Shown here in pieces: positions 34,866 through 44,980 of a DNA stretch of 64,000 nucleotides (positions are counted from its first letter, which is position 1; every line of letters begins with the position of its first letter). This DNA comes from Eriocheir sinensis. Lineage: Eukaryota > Arthropoda > Malacostraca > Decapoda > Varunidae. A model generated the notes under the pieces. It was not told where the DNA came from and ran no database searches. It saw only the letters and a program-made list of their open reading frames with translations. The stretch is taken from NCBI RefSeq assembly GCF_024679095.1, contig NW_026111782.1:1-64000 (forward strand), written 5' to 3'. A program made the position numbers and the translations under genes.

Positions 34866-36210
34866 GAGGTAGAAGACTATCAGTAGGAGGAGGATAGCTG
34901 ATGAGACGAAGAGCCTTAGACTCCACTCTGTCCAGAAGAGCTGTGTGAGTGGAGCCCCCCCACACGTGAGATGCATACTCCATACGAGGGCGGACAAGGC
35001 CTCTGTATATGGATAGCAACTGCGCGGGGGAGAAGAACTGGCAGAGACGATACAGAACGCCCAACCTCGAGGAAGCTGATTTAGCGAGAGAGGAGATGTG
35101 AAGTTTCCAGTTGAGATTTTGAGTTAAGGATAGACTGAGGATGTTTGGTGTTGAAGAAGGTGACAGCTGAGTGTTGTCGAAGAAAGGGGATAGGTGTTTG
35201 GAAGATTGTGTCGAGTTGATAGGTGGATAAATTGAGTTTTTGAGGCATTGAAGGATACAAGGTTCCTTCTGCCTCAATCGGAAATGATAGCAAGGTCTGA
35301 GGTTAATTATTCTGCAGCCTCCAGTCTGGAGTCGTGTACTTCCTGTTGTGATGGTCTTCTATTGAAAGAAGTTGAATAATGCAGAGTGGATTCGTCGGCG
35401 TATGAGTGGACAGGACAATTTGTTATGGAAAGAAGATCATTGATGAACAACAGGAAGAGAGTGGGTGATAGGACAGAGCCCTGTGGAACGCCACTGTTGA
35501 CAGGTTTAGGGGAAGAACAGTGACCGTCTGCCACCGCAGAGATAGAACGGCCGAAAAGGAAACTGGAGATAAAGGAACAGAGAGAGGGATAGAATCCGAA
35601 AGAGGGCAGTTTAGAGAGCAAAGAATGGTGCCAGACTCTATCGAAGGCTTTCGACATGTCTAGCGCAACAGAGAAAGTTTCACCGAAACTGTTAAGAGAG
35701 GATGACCAAGAGTCAGTTAAGAGAGCAAGAAGATCGCCAGTAGAACGCCCCTTGCGGAACCCATACTGGCGATCAGATAGAAGGTTAGAAGTGGAAAGGT
35801 GCTTTTGAATCTTCCGGTTAAGGATTGATTCAAAAGCTTTAGATAGACAGGAAAGTAAAGCTATAGGGCGGTAGTTTGAGGGATTGGAACGGTCACCCTT
35901 CTTAGACACAGGCTGTACAAAGGCATACTTCCAGCAGGAAGGAAAGGTAGATGTTGACAGGCAGAGACGAACGAGTTTGACCAGGCAGGATGTCAGCACG
36001 GAAGCACAGTTTTTAAGGACAATAGGAGGCACTCCATCAGGTCCATAAGCCTAATGAGAGTTGAAGCCAGAGAGGGCATAGAAAACATCACTCGGAAGAA
36101 TCTTAATAACAGGCATAAAGGAGTCAGAGGGGGGATGAGTAGGAGGAATATGCCCAGAATCATCCAGGGTGGAGTTCTTACAGAAAGCTTGAGCAAAGAT
36201 GTGAAGAAAA
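34866..36210 (-). mobile_element. Jockey-like LINE, left copy, lacking its 3' end
   Basis: The minus strand encodes pieces of an ORF2: [91 protein letters not shown], then SYADESTLHYS and, after frameshifts, SSRLGVLYRLCQFFSPAQ and RPRMEYASHVWGG. The catalytic YADD box reads YADE, and stops interrupt the frame after EAAE, so the element is dead. Its 5' edge near 36,210 meets RTE sequence and its 3' side is cut by the TTAA-flanked element. The missing 3' end survives only in the right arm. Confidence 0.82.
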
Positions 36211-36898
36211 AAAAATGCAAAATAATTTTGAATGGTGAAGAAATGGAGGAGGTCAATGAGTTTAAGTACCTTGGATCAGTTGTGTGTAAGCATGGAGGGA
36301 GAGATAAGAGAAAGAGCATTGCAAGGAAGAAGGGTGGTAGGGTCTTTGGGACGAATCATGAATGGCAGAACTGTGAGCATGGAGGTAAAGAGGGATTTGA
36401 GAAATACAATAATAGTACCAACCCTCACATATAAAACGTGGGTCTGGAATGAAAGTCTGGAGTGCAGGCAGTGGAAATGAGTTATCTGAGAAGTGCTTGT
36501 GGTGTGAGTAGAATGGATGGAATGAGTAATGAAAGTGTGTTTAGGAATGTGTCACAGGGGTGAAGGGAAGAAGTGTGGAGTGGTGGAAGAAGTGAAGTGA
36601 CAGAACTTAAAGTGGTTTGGCCACATGGAGCGAATGGAGGAGAGTAAGATGACCAGAAGGGTGTATGTGAGTGAGATAGAGGGAGGGAATGCTAGAGGAC
36701 GACCTCCAGTGAAATGGAGGGATAGGGTGCAAGAGCACGTTAGGGAGAGGGGGGAAAGATCTTTGAGAAACTTTGAGCAGGCAAGGAGGGAGTGTCTGGA
36801 CAGAGAAAGTTGGAAGCTCTTCTGATGTGGCCATCCCCATGTGGGAGCTCCTAGGAGCAGGCGTCCATGAAATGATGATGATGATGATGATGATGACT
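36211..36898 (+). mobile_element. RTE-type LINE 3' half, left arm
   Basis: The plus strand reads CKIILNGEEMEEVNEFKYLG (RT thumb region), then with frameshifts KRDLRNTIIVPTLTY, LKWFGHMERMEESKMTRRVY, GNARGRPPVKWRDRVQEH and RRECLDRESWKLF. It ends with a (GATGAT)n-like tail at about 36,867-36,898, the short-repeat 3' terminus typical of RTE/BovB-group elements. The upstream RT core (FADDTVLIAE) is found only in the right arm at 58,350-58,545. A Jockey-like LINE inserted between the two parts. Confidence 0.78.
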
Positions 36899-37234
36899 GA
36901 TCTTCCTGTTATTTATGTCATGTAAATTGTTGTGGTCACCTGGAACATAAAACTGTTGCTGCTCTTCATTATGTAAATGCCTAGATAGACTACAAATGTA
37001 TACTTTTTGAATTGCATTTCATCATCCTGAGTCATCCGTTTCCCTTCTGAGGCAGTCACCAAAGGCCATACAAACACTGTAATGAAGGTTTGGGCAGAAC
37101 CATTGGACTGCCCCAGCCTGCCTCCTGTCTTGCAGGAGTTTCATTTGTCTTCATAACTTGTGCCGGGCCACCTACAGCACAGTGGGCTGGGACAGACAGG
37201 TTTTGTTCAGTCCACATCTCAGCAGTAATGTTCT

Positions 37235-37623
<389 letters not shown>

Positions 37624-37876
37624 AAGATCATATGAAGCATGACTAAATGCATCTTTTATGAAATAGCATATACATATTTATTCTTTTTTTTTTCATATGA
37701 AGTTTCTCTGTTTCGTCTTGGACATTAGAAGTGGCAACAGACAGCATTAAAAAATATTACGTAGTTTTCATATTTCTATATGAGTGTGAGTGTTTCAGTT
37801 TGGTGTCAGTGTTGGGCAATGCTCTCTGTGTGCATCCCCACACACACAGCCTCGCTCTCTCCCCCACCACTGCCAG

Positions 37877-38029
37877 AGTTTGATGAGCAGCCTCAGGACG
37901 TGATGGTCATGGAGGGGGAGCACACTGGGTTCCCGTGTGCCCTGGACACAATGCCGGCGCCCTCCATCAAGGGGTTCAGGAACAGTCACCCGCTGGAGCC
38001 AGACTCACGAATAACACGCCTTCCATCTG
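37877..38029 (+). CDS. DCC-like exon: Ig2 N-terminal half
   Basis: It reads EFDEQPQDVMVMEGEHTGFP, then CALDTMPAPSIKGFRN and DSRITRLPSG: the first Ig cysteine and the LPSG turn that precedes strand E in DCC Ig2. The canonical Ig tryptophan is replaced by the KGFRN region. The exon starts in phase 1 (G|AG = Glu) and ends in phase 1 (G|GT = Gly), fitting both neighbours. Confidence 0.8.
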
Positions 38030-38255
38030 GTGGGTGTCTTCAGGGAGAGGGAAGGGCTGAGAGGAAAGGTTCAGGCAGACTGTTCTGCCCTGACCCATGG
38101 AAAATAGCTTTAAGGAAGAAATTGACGATTAACTTAGGGCATTTTCAATCATTCATTAGTGTTCATCATAGTGTGAGTCATGCTGTGTGACCTGAGCTTA
38201 AATCACATACTTAAGATACTTGTAGCTCCAGCATTGAAGTTGCTTGCCTCTCCAG

Positions 38256-38486
38256 GTGCCTTAGAAATAGAGAACGTAGCCATGCCGGGGAGTACTGCTG
38301 CCAAGCCAACAAGAGCAAGGTGTCCCAGCAAGCCACACTCACAGTCAAGGAAGCCTACGTGCTCACTGCTCAGCCAAAGTCCACGATAGGCAAGGTGGGG
38401 GACAAGATCACCCTGGACTGTGCGGCCAACGGCTACCCGAGGCCAGCCATGGTGTGGTTCAAGGACGGTGCCACCATCCACATGGC
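38256..38486 (+). CDS. DCC-like exon: Ig2 C-terminal half + Ig3 N-terminal half, frameshifted
   Basis: The first frame gives GALEIENVAMPG, then a frame change near 38,288 leads into EYCCQANKSKVSQQATLTVK (second Ig2 cysteine) and VGDKITLDCAANGYPRPAMV with WFKDGATIHM (first Ig3 cysteine and tryptophan). The shift falls where a short G-D-x-G turn would be expected. It is identical in the right arm. The exon ends in phase 2 (GC|G = Ala). Confidence 0.78.
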
Positions 38487-38699
38487 GTAAGGACCTGCAA
38501 AGCGTTCTGTTGATGATGAAAGGGAATTTGGGAGATGACTGAGAGGGCCATTTTGATGTGTCTTGAGAGCTTGGATAACAGTGACTGAGGGAGAGGTTTC
38601 AGAATCAAATAAATATATACCCATTCCTTTTATTTTTAGTTTGTGTGTGTGTGTTGCAGTTATTGCTGTATATAAGGTAAGTGTTGCAGCAGGCTTATT

Positions 38700-38765
38700 G
38701 TAATGGACTGCTTTTGTTGGTATTGTTTTTCCCTCGAGCTGCGTCCTCTACTGTGAAAAAAAAGT
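38700..38765 (+). mobile_element. Jockey-like LINE 3'-tail remnant in intron
   Basis: TTGGTATTGTTTTTCCCTCG, AGCTGCGTCCTCTACTGTG and a short A-run match the LINE tail of 58,218-58,318 in order. The right-arm copy is near 54,780-54,845. Confidence 0.5.
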
Positions 38766-38825
38766 GACAAACAGCAATTAGATACAAAACTCACTTGCTT
38801 ACCGTACCTTTCTGTCTTTCCTCAG

Positions 38826-39274
38826 GGACCTGGACACACTGTTCTGCGGCACCACCAGCAGCAGCCTGCACATCCATGGCCTGCAGGAGGAGGACGAGGG
38901 GACGTACAGGTGCCGGGCGGAGAACAGGGACCTGGACACACTGTTCTGCGGCACCACCAGCAGCAGCCTGCAAATCCATGGCCTGGAGGAGGAGGACGAG
39001 GGGACGTACAAGTGCCGGGCGGAAAACAGGGACCTGGACACACTGTTCTGCGGCACCACCAGCAGCAGCCTGCACATCCATGGCCTGCAGGAGGAGGACG
39101 AGGGGACGTACAGGTGCCGGGCGGAGAACAGGGACCTGGACACACTGTTCTGCGGCACCACCACCAGCAGCCTGCACATCCATGGCCTGCAGGAGGAGGA
39201 CGAGGGGACGTACAGGTGCCGGGCGGAGAACAGGGAGGATTCGCTCAACGCCGTGGCCCACATACAGGTCCAAG
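38826..39274 (+). CDS. DCC-like exon: Ig3 C-terminal half amplified four times in frame
   Basis: Starting in phase 2, the exon repeats a 34-residue (102-bp) unit four times (38,827-39,234): DLDTLFCGTTSSSLHIHGLQ followed by EEDEGTYRCRAENR. It then ends EDSLNAVAHIQVQ, the last strand of an Ig domain. Each unit holds the strand E-F region with the D-x-G-x-Y-x-C motif. A normal Ig3 needs one unit, so three are extra. Units differ by a few substitutions (for example LQIHGLEEEDEGTYKC in unit 2). The right arm also has four units and the same 449-bp length. Confidence 0.85.
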
Positions 39275-39309
39275 GTGAGACAAGACTATGACATATATAT
39301 TTTTTTACA

Positions 39310-39515
39310 GCAATGAAAGAGTTCAAAGGCAAAACAACGAAAACAATAAAGCACTGCTCCTATAAAGAAAAACATGAGAGGTCAATATCAGGTGTAGAGG
39401 TCATAGGCAGGAGGAAATACAGACACATGATGGCTGTTCCAGAGTTTACCAGTGAAAGGGATGAAAGAATGAAGATGCTGGTTAACTCTTGTGCTCTGTG
39501 TGTATACAGTTTGGC
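39310..39515 (-). mobile_element. Jockey-like LINE 3'-end fragment in intron
   Basis: On the minus strand the words CATCTTCATTCTTTCATCCC, AAACTCTGGAACAGCC, TGTATTTCCTCCTGCCTATG and GGAGCAGTGC follow the 3' end of the LINE at 56,467-58,318. It is degenerate and carries no open frame. The right-arm copy is at about 54,050-54,255. Confidence 0.6.
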
Positions 39516-39957
39516 ATGGTAAATATCTTAGTGTTTGTGAATTATCATATGTTTGTCTCCATTACTAGTATTGGAAATGGTATAAGAAAGACTATTCATA
39601 CCCTTGTGGTTTGAGTATATAAAGTTTGGCATTGTGAAAGGCTAGCATTTGTCAGTTATCGTTAATTAGGTTAGATGTTTGTCTCAGTACTAAGGTGTTT
39701 TCAGTCATATAACAAAGACTGTGCATATTTTTTGTGTGATTTGTGTGGATAAATTTTGCCATAGTGAAAAATCTCGTGTTTGTCAGTTATCATTAAGTTC
39801 CTCTCAGTTACTAGGGTGGTGAAAATGTTGAAAATGGAATACCAAAGACTAGGAATATTTTTGTGGTTTGAGTATAAAGTTTGGCATAGTAAAAATCTTA
39901 GTGTTCTTCAGTCATCATGTTTCTCTCAGTTGCTAAAGCTTGAAAATTGTGTGACAG

Positions 39958-40106
39958 TTGCTCCGAGGTTTCTGAGGCAGCCGGCCAACGCTCTCGCCTA
40001 TGAGAAGGAGAACGTGGAGCTGGAGTGCAGCGTGTACGGCCAGCCAGAGCCCTCGCTCCACTGGCTCAAGAACGGCGAGCTGCTGGTGGAGACGGAATAC
40101 TTTCAG
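39958..40106 (+). CDS. DCC-like exon: Ig4 N-terminal half
   Basis: Joining the previous exon in phase (G|TT = Val) it reads APRFLRQPANALAYEKENVE, then LECSVYGQPEPSLHWLKNGE and LLVETEYFQ. The P-x-F-L-x-x-P-x-N-x-x-A-Y-E opening, the C-x-V-x-G-x-P-x-P-x-x-x-W-x-K-N-G core and the final D/E-Y-F-Q are the Ig4 signature of the DCC/neogenin family. This exon is the strongest evidence for the family call. It is identical in length in both arms. Confidence 0.9.
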
Positions 40107-40202
40107 GTCAGACGGACTTTTGTGATGGTGTGGACATCTATCACTTACAGGTTAAAAAGGACAGAGATATGTAGATTCATAAGATAGATACCTAGATTGA
40201 TG

Positions 40203-40307
40203 GATACATACATACATACATACATGCATACATACATACATACATACATGCATACATACATGCATACATACATGCATACATACATACATACATACATACA
40301 TACATAA
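40203..40307 (+). repeat. (CATA)n microsatellite
   Basis: CATA/CATG tetranucleotide tract; its right-arm counterpart is at about 53,263-53,350. Confidence 0.93.
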
Positions 40308-40333
40308 GGGGAAAGGAATGTAAGGCTCTAAAT

Positions 40334-40629
40334 CAGTGGTTCTTAACCTGGGGGGTGCACCCCTCTAGGGGGGGACACGAGGCCTAGGGGAAAACTTGGA
40401 ATTTCTCTCATTATATTTGTTATTCTCTTAACAAGAGCGTGGGTTAATATTGAGAAGTTTATGAACAAATGCAGACGTATCGCCATTACTTTAGTTGCCT
40501 ATAGTCTACTTTAGGCTTGCCATTTTCTTTAACATCTGGGAGGAAATTTTACTGCTAGATGCAAGGGGGCGTGGAGGGAAGGACCACTTCCTAGAGGGGG
40601 CGGGGTAGTAAAAAGGTTAAGAACCACTG
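40334..40629. mobile_element. hAT-type MITE with perfect 8-bp target duplication, left copy
   Basis: The 296-bp element begins CAGTGGTTCTTAACCT and ends with its exact reverse complement (16 bp). It is flanked on both sides by CTCTAAAT (40,326-40,333 and 40,630-40,637), an 8-bp target-site duplication typical of hAT elements. It has no coding capacity. The right arm holds the same insertion. Confidence 0.93.
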
Positions 40630-40849
40630 CTCTAAATGGATGTATAAGGTATATAATACATTGGAATCCATAAAGTTCCATGTAGAAGGCTCTAGAAAGA
40701 TAAGTAAAGGAAAAGGGATCTAAGGTTCTAAATAGATACATAAGGGATATAAGGCTCTATATAAGGGGAGAGAAATATAAGGCTGTCAATAGCTACACAA
40801 AACACAGCTGTGTTGTGTTAGGTGTGTGTAATGCCAAGCCTCCCTGCAG

Positions 40850-40961
40850 AGCGGCAACAACCTGCAGATCCTTGGCCTGGTGCGCCAGGAGGACTCTGGT
40901 ATGTACCAGTGTGTGGCGCACAGCTCCGCCGGGGACGCCCAGCTGTGTGTCCTTGAGTCAA
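40850..40961 (+). CDS. DCC-like exon: Ig4 C-terminal half
   Basis: It reads SGNNLQILGLVRQEDSGMYQ and CVAHSSAGDAQLCVLES, with the D-S-G-x-Y-x-C motif closing Ig4. In the right arm the exon is 6 bp longer at its 5' edge (AGTGTGAGCGGC, Ser-Val-Ser-Gly), so the left copy has lost two codons in frame right after the acceptor. It ends in phase 1. Confidence 0.88.
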
Positions 40962-41174
40962 GTAAGTGGCGGTGCCGTGCGGGGCAGACACTGTTCACAC
41001 TGTAGCCCTTTGTTTGCATTCATGAGTACTGATGTATTGTTGTCTGCATTGGACACAGGCAGTGACTAGTCCAGATAATTCCAGATTGCTAATAAGCCCA
41101 GACGCAAACATTTACAAGGTTACTGAATGTATTCCAATGTTTCTGGCGGGCAGCTGCAGCCGCTGCTGCAGACG

Positions 41175-41382
41175 CTGCAGTTTTAAAAAGTGTACATTAC
41201 CCAAGTTATTGATGTTGATGCATGTGATTTTCTTAGCATGGCACTGCAGTGTTAAAAAGTGTACATTACCCAAGTTATTGATGTTGATGCATGTGATTTT
41301 CTTAGCATGGCGCTGCAGTGTTAAAAAGTTTACATTACCCAAGTTATTGATGTTGATGCATGTGATTTTCTTAGCATGGCTG
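41175..41382 (+). repeat. 69-bp tandem repeat, 3 copies
   Basis: CTGCAGTGTTAAAAAGTGTA ... to CTTAGCATGG recurs at 41,175, 41,244 and 41,313. The right arm has four copies (about 52,115-52,395), one of many copy-number differences between arms. Confidence 0.9.
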
Positions 41383-41613
41383 TAAGCATAACCCTTTGTT
41401 GTGTTTATTATTCCTTGAAGACTGAATAAAATGCATAGATTACACTGTGGGCAAAGCACACGTCTCCAGTAATGTGTTCATATTTGATTGTCCTGAAGTC
41501 TGGAAATACCAAAGCCGGTGCTGAGTGTTACTGACTCACTAAAATGTGATTTACCCGAGAATGACTATTTTGTTGTGGTATTTTAATAATAAGTTGTCTG
41601 GGCTCACCTCCAG

Positions 41614-41661
41614 GAATGAGCAGCATGCCCCCACCCACGCACAAGGCAGGTCACAGACACA
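41614..41661 (+). CDS. DCC-like exon: short Ig4-FNIII linker
   Basis: A 48-nt exon with CTCCAG acceptor and GTAAGT donor reads SSMPPPTHKAGHR. A short proline- and serine-rich linker follows Ig4 in the family. It starts and ends in phase 1. The right-arm copy is the same length and differs at one codon (Met versus Arg). Confidence 0.6.
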
Positions 41662-42080
41662 GTAAGTGGGGCAGCTCAGGCACACCACTACTACTACTAC
41701 TCCTTGTTTTCAATACTTAGAATGTCTGTTAATTGTTGACGCAGCTTGTTTACAGCATTTGCCTTCTCTTGGTGTGGGCCTTGACAGTCACTGTGTCTAC
41801 TAGTCTTTATGCTGTTCACAATAATCACTCCTGGGATACTCAGTCATCTACAAGCAGGAAGGATCACTCATGTCAGAACCAAAGGACACAACCTTGGAAT
41901 ATTTATTGCATAAAGAAATTCAACACAATACTACTACTGTTAAGATGTATTTAGCAAATACAGAGTTATCCAACTGCCATTCCAGTGATTATGAAGAAAT
42001 AATAACATTTTAGCGAGTACATATACAACATTTCATCAAAAGTATGTAATTCACACATCACTTTCCTCCCTTCACTGCAG

Positions 42081-42361
42081 AGAACGCGTCCAGAACGTGA
42101 GTGCAGCTCCTCCAGCGAGGGACTGGATGAATACAAGACCCAGATCAGGGACCTAAGTCCCGGGAGTAACTACATGGTCCGGCGGCCTGGTGGGCGCCTC
42201 CACACACGAGGTGCGGGTGTTCACCAAGCCGGACCTGGACCTGCCCTCCGCCCCAGAGTCTGAAAATTGTCCCCACCTCACCCACCAATCTGGAGGTCAC
42301 TTGGCCGCCGCCCGTACTGGCCAAATCGCCCATCACGGGATACACCATGTTCTATACGCAG
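42081..42361 (+). CDS. DCC-like exon: FNIII-1 C-terminal / FNIII-2 N-terminal, frameshifted
   Basis: Three frames are needed to read it: DEYKTQIRDLSPGSNYMV (strands E-F of FNIII-1), then from about 42,193 GASTHEVRVFTKPDLDLPSA, then from about 42,254 QSLKIVPTSPTNLEVTWPPP and ITGYTMFYTQ (FNIII-2 strands A-C). Both shifts are shared by the right arm. The phase needed at its 5' edge (0) does not match the preceding linker exon (1), and no exon encoding the first half of FNIII-1 is seen between 41,662 and 42,080. Confidence 0.75.
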
Positions 42362-42543
42362 GTGTGGACGGCCTTATAGAACTGTGTGCTAAATGTGGAG
42401 TCCCTGTTGCCTAACAAAAGTCTCCCCATATCCTTGTGTGTCATTAGTGACCTTACTTGGAGTACAGGGTGACCATAACCGTGTGTTTGTACAAGTGCCA
42501 GTGTGTATCTTAACCATTGTCTCCCTTGTAATTTTCTCCTCAG

Positions 42544-42753
42544 GTTGGGTTAGCAGAAGAACACGAGGTAAAGGTCACTGGTACGTCATGTGACCTCCAA
42601 GGCCTGGACCAGTTCACAGAGCACAGCGCGTGGCTCACCGCCGTCAACAGTAATGGTGGGGGAGACGCCACCCCGGAGGTCACTGCCAGAACCTTCTCAG
42701 ACGTGCCCTCAAAGGAGCCTCAGAATGTGAGCGTTGAGGCTGCCAGCTCATGG
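42544..42753 (+). CDS. DCC-like exon: FNIII-2 C-terminal half
   Basis: A 210-nt exon, phase 0 at both ends, reads VGLAEEHEVKVTGTSCDLQG, then DQFTEHSAWLTAVNSNGGGD and TARTFSDVPSKEPQNVSVEA. These are the L-x-x-x-T-x-Y/H and V-x-A-x-N-x-x-G-x-G signatures of a fibronectin-III domain, followed by the start of FNIII-3. It is intact in this arm. The right-arm copy has a nonsense codon. Confidence 0.87.
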
Positions 42754-42869
42754 GTGAGTTGTGGAAGGCTTCCAAGGCAAAGATACATTTTAAAACTCAT
42801 TTTTAAATAGCTTTCTGCTTTGTTTGTTTCCTTCACATCATCTCTACAAGTTGCACATTCATTGTTTCA

Positions 42870-43170
42870 GTATTTTTAACCCTTGCACATTCATTATATT
42901 TCATTATATTTGACCCGTCCCCTGCGATTGGCACGGATTTGGCCTTCACTGGTAGCCTGAAAACATTTCCTCCCGTGTCATTCCCTGGCTCTGTGGTGGA
43001 TAGAGGAGTGTATCCCACGTGGCATTGGTGTGCTGGATATCCCCTCCCAAGCTGCAGTACTTTACATTTTTCTCCACTGCATTGTAGCAGCCAGTTTTTG
43101 TTCCATTCCTGTAGCTTGGTGAGGTCTTCTGGTAGGAAATCCACAGTCAGGGGGTTAAGTTGAAGCATTC
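42870..43170 (-). mobile_element. LINE reverse-transcriptase fragment in intron (single copy)
   Basis: On the minus strand it reads LPEDLTKLQEWNKNWLLQCS, then EKCKVLQLGRGYPAHQCHVG and TPLSTTEPGNDTG: the D-L-x-K-L-x-x-W-x-x-x-W-x-L-x-F-x-x-x-K-C-K-V palm/thumb region of Jockey/CR1-type reverse transcriptases. It is a short fragment with no other domains. It is the un-amplified relative of the 99-bp minisatellite in the next intron. Confidence 0.75.
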
Positions 43171-43258
43171 ACGGCCTCACACAATGTTCAAACTTTTTAA
43201 GATTGATTTTTATAATTTATCGTATAACTTTTTTCCCTCACACGGCCTTTCCCTTCAG

Positions 43259-43438
43259 AGCCTCATCATCTGCTGGGAGCCTCCGCTGGCCGAGCACCAG
43301 AATGGGATCATCACCAGCTGCAAGATCCGCTACAAGGAGCTCGGCGAGTCAGGTTCCTCCAAGACCAACGCCACAGACGGAAACAGACGACTCTTTGCCC
43401 TGACAGACCTCAAGAAAAGCACCACATACTCCATAAAG
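43259..43438 (+). CDS. DCC-like exon: FNIII-3 N-terminal portion
   Basis: The 180-nt, phase-0 exon reads SLIICWEPPLAEHQNGIITS, then CKIRYKELGESGSSKTNATD and LFALTDLKKSTTYSIK: the W-x-P-P, N-G-x-I-x-x-Y/C and L-x-x-x-T-x-Y-x-x-x-V core of FNIII-3. Its donor is weak (AAAG|GTTTAA), and repeat-derived sequence begins within a few bases downstream. Confidence 0.87.
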
Positions 43439-43479
43439 GTTTAACCCGTCTGCTGCGATTGGCACAGATTTCACATTCA

Positions 43480-44980
43480 CTGGTAGCCTGATAACATACA
43501 GTCCCTGGTCTTTCTCTGCCTCTGTGGTGGATAGTGGAGTGTTTCCCATGTGGTATTGGTGTGCTGGATATCCCTTCACTGGTAGCCTGATAACATACAG
43601 TCCCTGGTCTTTCTCTGCCTCTGTGATGGATAGTGGAGTGTTTCCCATGTGGTATTGGTGTGGTGGATATCCCTTCACTGGTAGCCTGATAACATACACT
43701 CCCTGGTCTTTCTCTGCCTCTGCGGTGGATAGTGGAGTGTTTCCCATGTGGTATTGGTGTGCTGGATATCCCTTCACTGGTAGCCTGATAACATACAGTC
43801 CCTGGTCTTTCTCTGCCTCTGTGGTGGATAGTGTAGTGTTTCCCATGTGGTATTGGTGTGCTGGATATCCCTTCACTGGTAGCCTGATAACATACAGTCC
43901 CTGGTCTTTCTCTGTCTCTGTGGTGGATAGTGGAGTGTTTCCCATGTGGTATTGGTGTGCTGGATATCCCTTCACTGGTAGCCTGATAACATACAGTCCC
44001 TGGTCTTTCTCTGCCTCTGCGGTGGATAGTGGAGTGTTTCCCATGTGGTATTGGTGTGCTGGATATCCCTTCACTGGTAGCCTGGTAACATACAGTCCCT
44101 GGTCTTTCTCTGCCTCTGCGGTGGATAGTGGAGTGTTTCCCATGTGGTATTGGTGTGCTGGATATCCCTTCACTGGTAGCCTGGTAACATACACTCCCAG
44201 GTCTTTCTCTGCCTCTGTGGTGGATAGTGGAGTGTTTCCCATGTGGTATTGGTGTGCTGGATATCCCTCCACTGGTAGCCTGATAACATACAGTCCCTGG
44301 TCTTTCTCTGCCTCTGTGGTGGATAGTGGAGTGTTTCCCATGTGGTATTGGTGTGCTGGATATCCCTTCACTGGTAGCCTGATAACATACAGTCCCTGGT
44401 CTTTCTCTGCCTCTGTGGTGGATAGTGGAGTGTTTCCCATGTGGTATTGGTGTGCTGGATATCCCTTCACTGGTAGCCTGATAACATACAGTCCCTGGTC
44501 TTTCTCTGTCTCTGTGGTGGATAGTGGAGTGTTTCCCATGTGGTATTGGTGTGCTGGATATCCCTTCACTGGTAGCCTGATAACATACAGTCCCTGGTCT
44601 TTCTCTGCCTCTGCGGTGGATAGTGGAGTGTTTCCCATGTGGTATTGGTGTGCTGGATATCCCTTCACTGGTAGCCTGGTAACATACAGTCCCTGGTCTT
44701 TCTCTGCCTCTGCGGTGGATAGTGGAGTGTTTCCCATGTGGTATTGGTGTGCTGGATATCCCTTCACTGGTAGCCTGGTAACATACACTCCCAGGTCTTT
44801 CTCTGCCTCTGTGGTGGATAGTGGAGTGTTTCCCATGTGGTATTGGTGTGCTGGATATCCCTTCACTGGTAGCCTGATAACATACAGTCCCTGGTCTTTC
44901 TCTGCCTCTGTGGTGGATAGTGGAGTGTTTCCCATGTGGTATTGGTGTGCTGGATATCCCCTCCCAAGGTGCAGGACTTA
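43480..44980 (-). repeat. 99-bp minisatellite derived from reverse-transcriptase sequence, 15 copies
   Basis: Each 99-bp unit encodes, on the minus strand, 33 residues GYPAHQYHMGNTPLSTTEAE plus KDQGLYVIRLPVK, which matches part of the RT fragment at 42,870-43,170. Because 99 is divisible by three, several frames on both strands stay open for 490-540 codons; none shows independent evidence of being a gene. Variant units recur in the order DLGVYVTR, AEAEKDQGLYVTR, AEAEKDQGLYVIR, TETEKDQ, TEAEKDQ twice, indicating a higher-order duplication of about six units. The right arm has 10 copies. Confidence 0.92.

Noticed and set aside
38795..39332. Alternative frames of ~120-177 residues over the Ig3 exon
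   Set aside because: They are shadows of the 102-bp in-frame amplification; only the frame with D-E-G-T-Y-x-C fits neighbouring exon phases.
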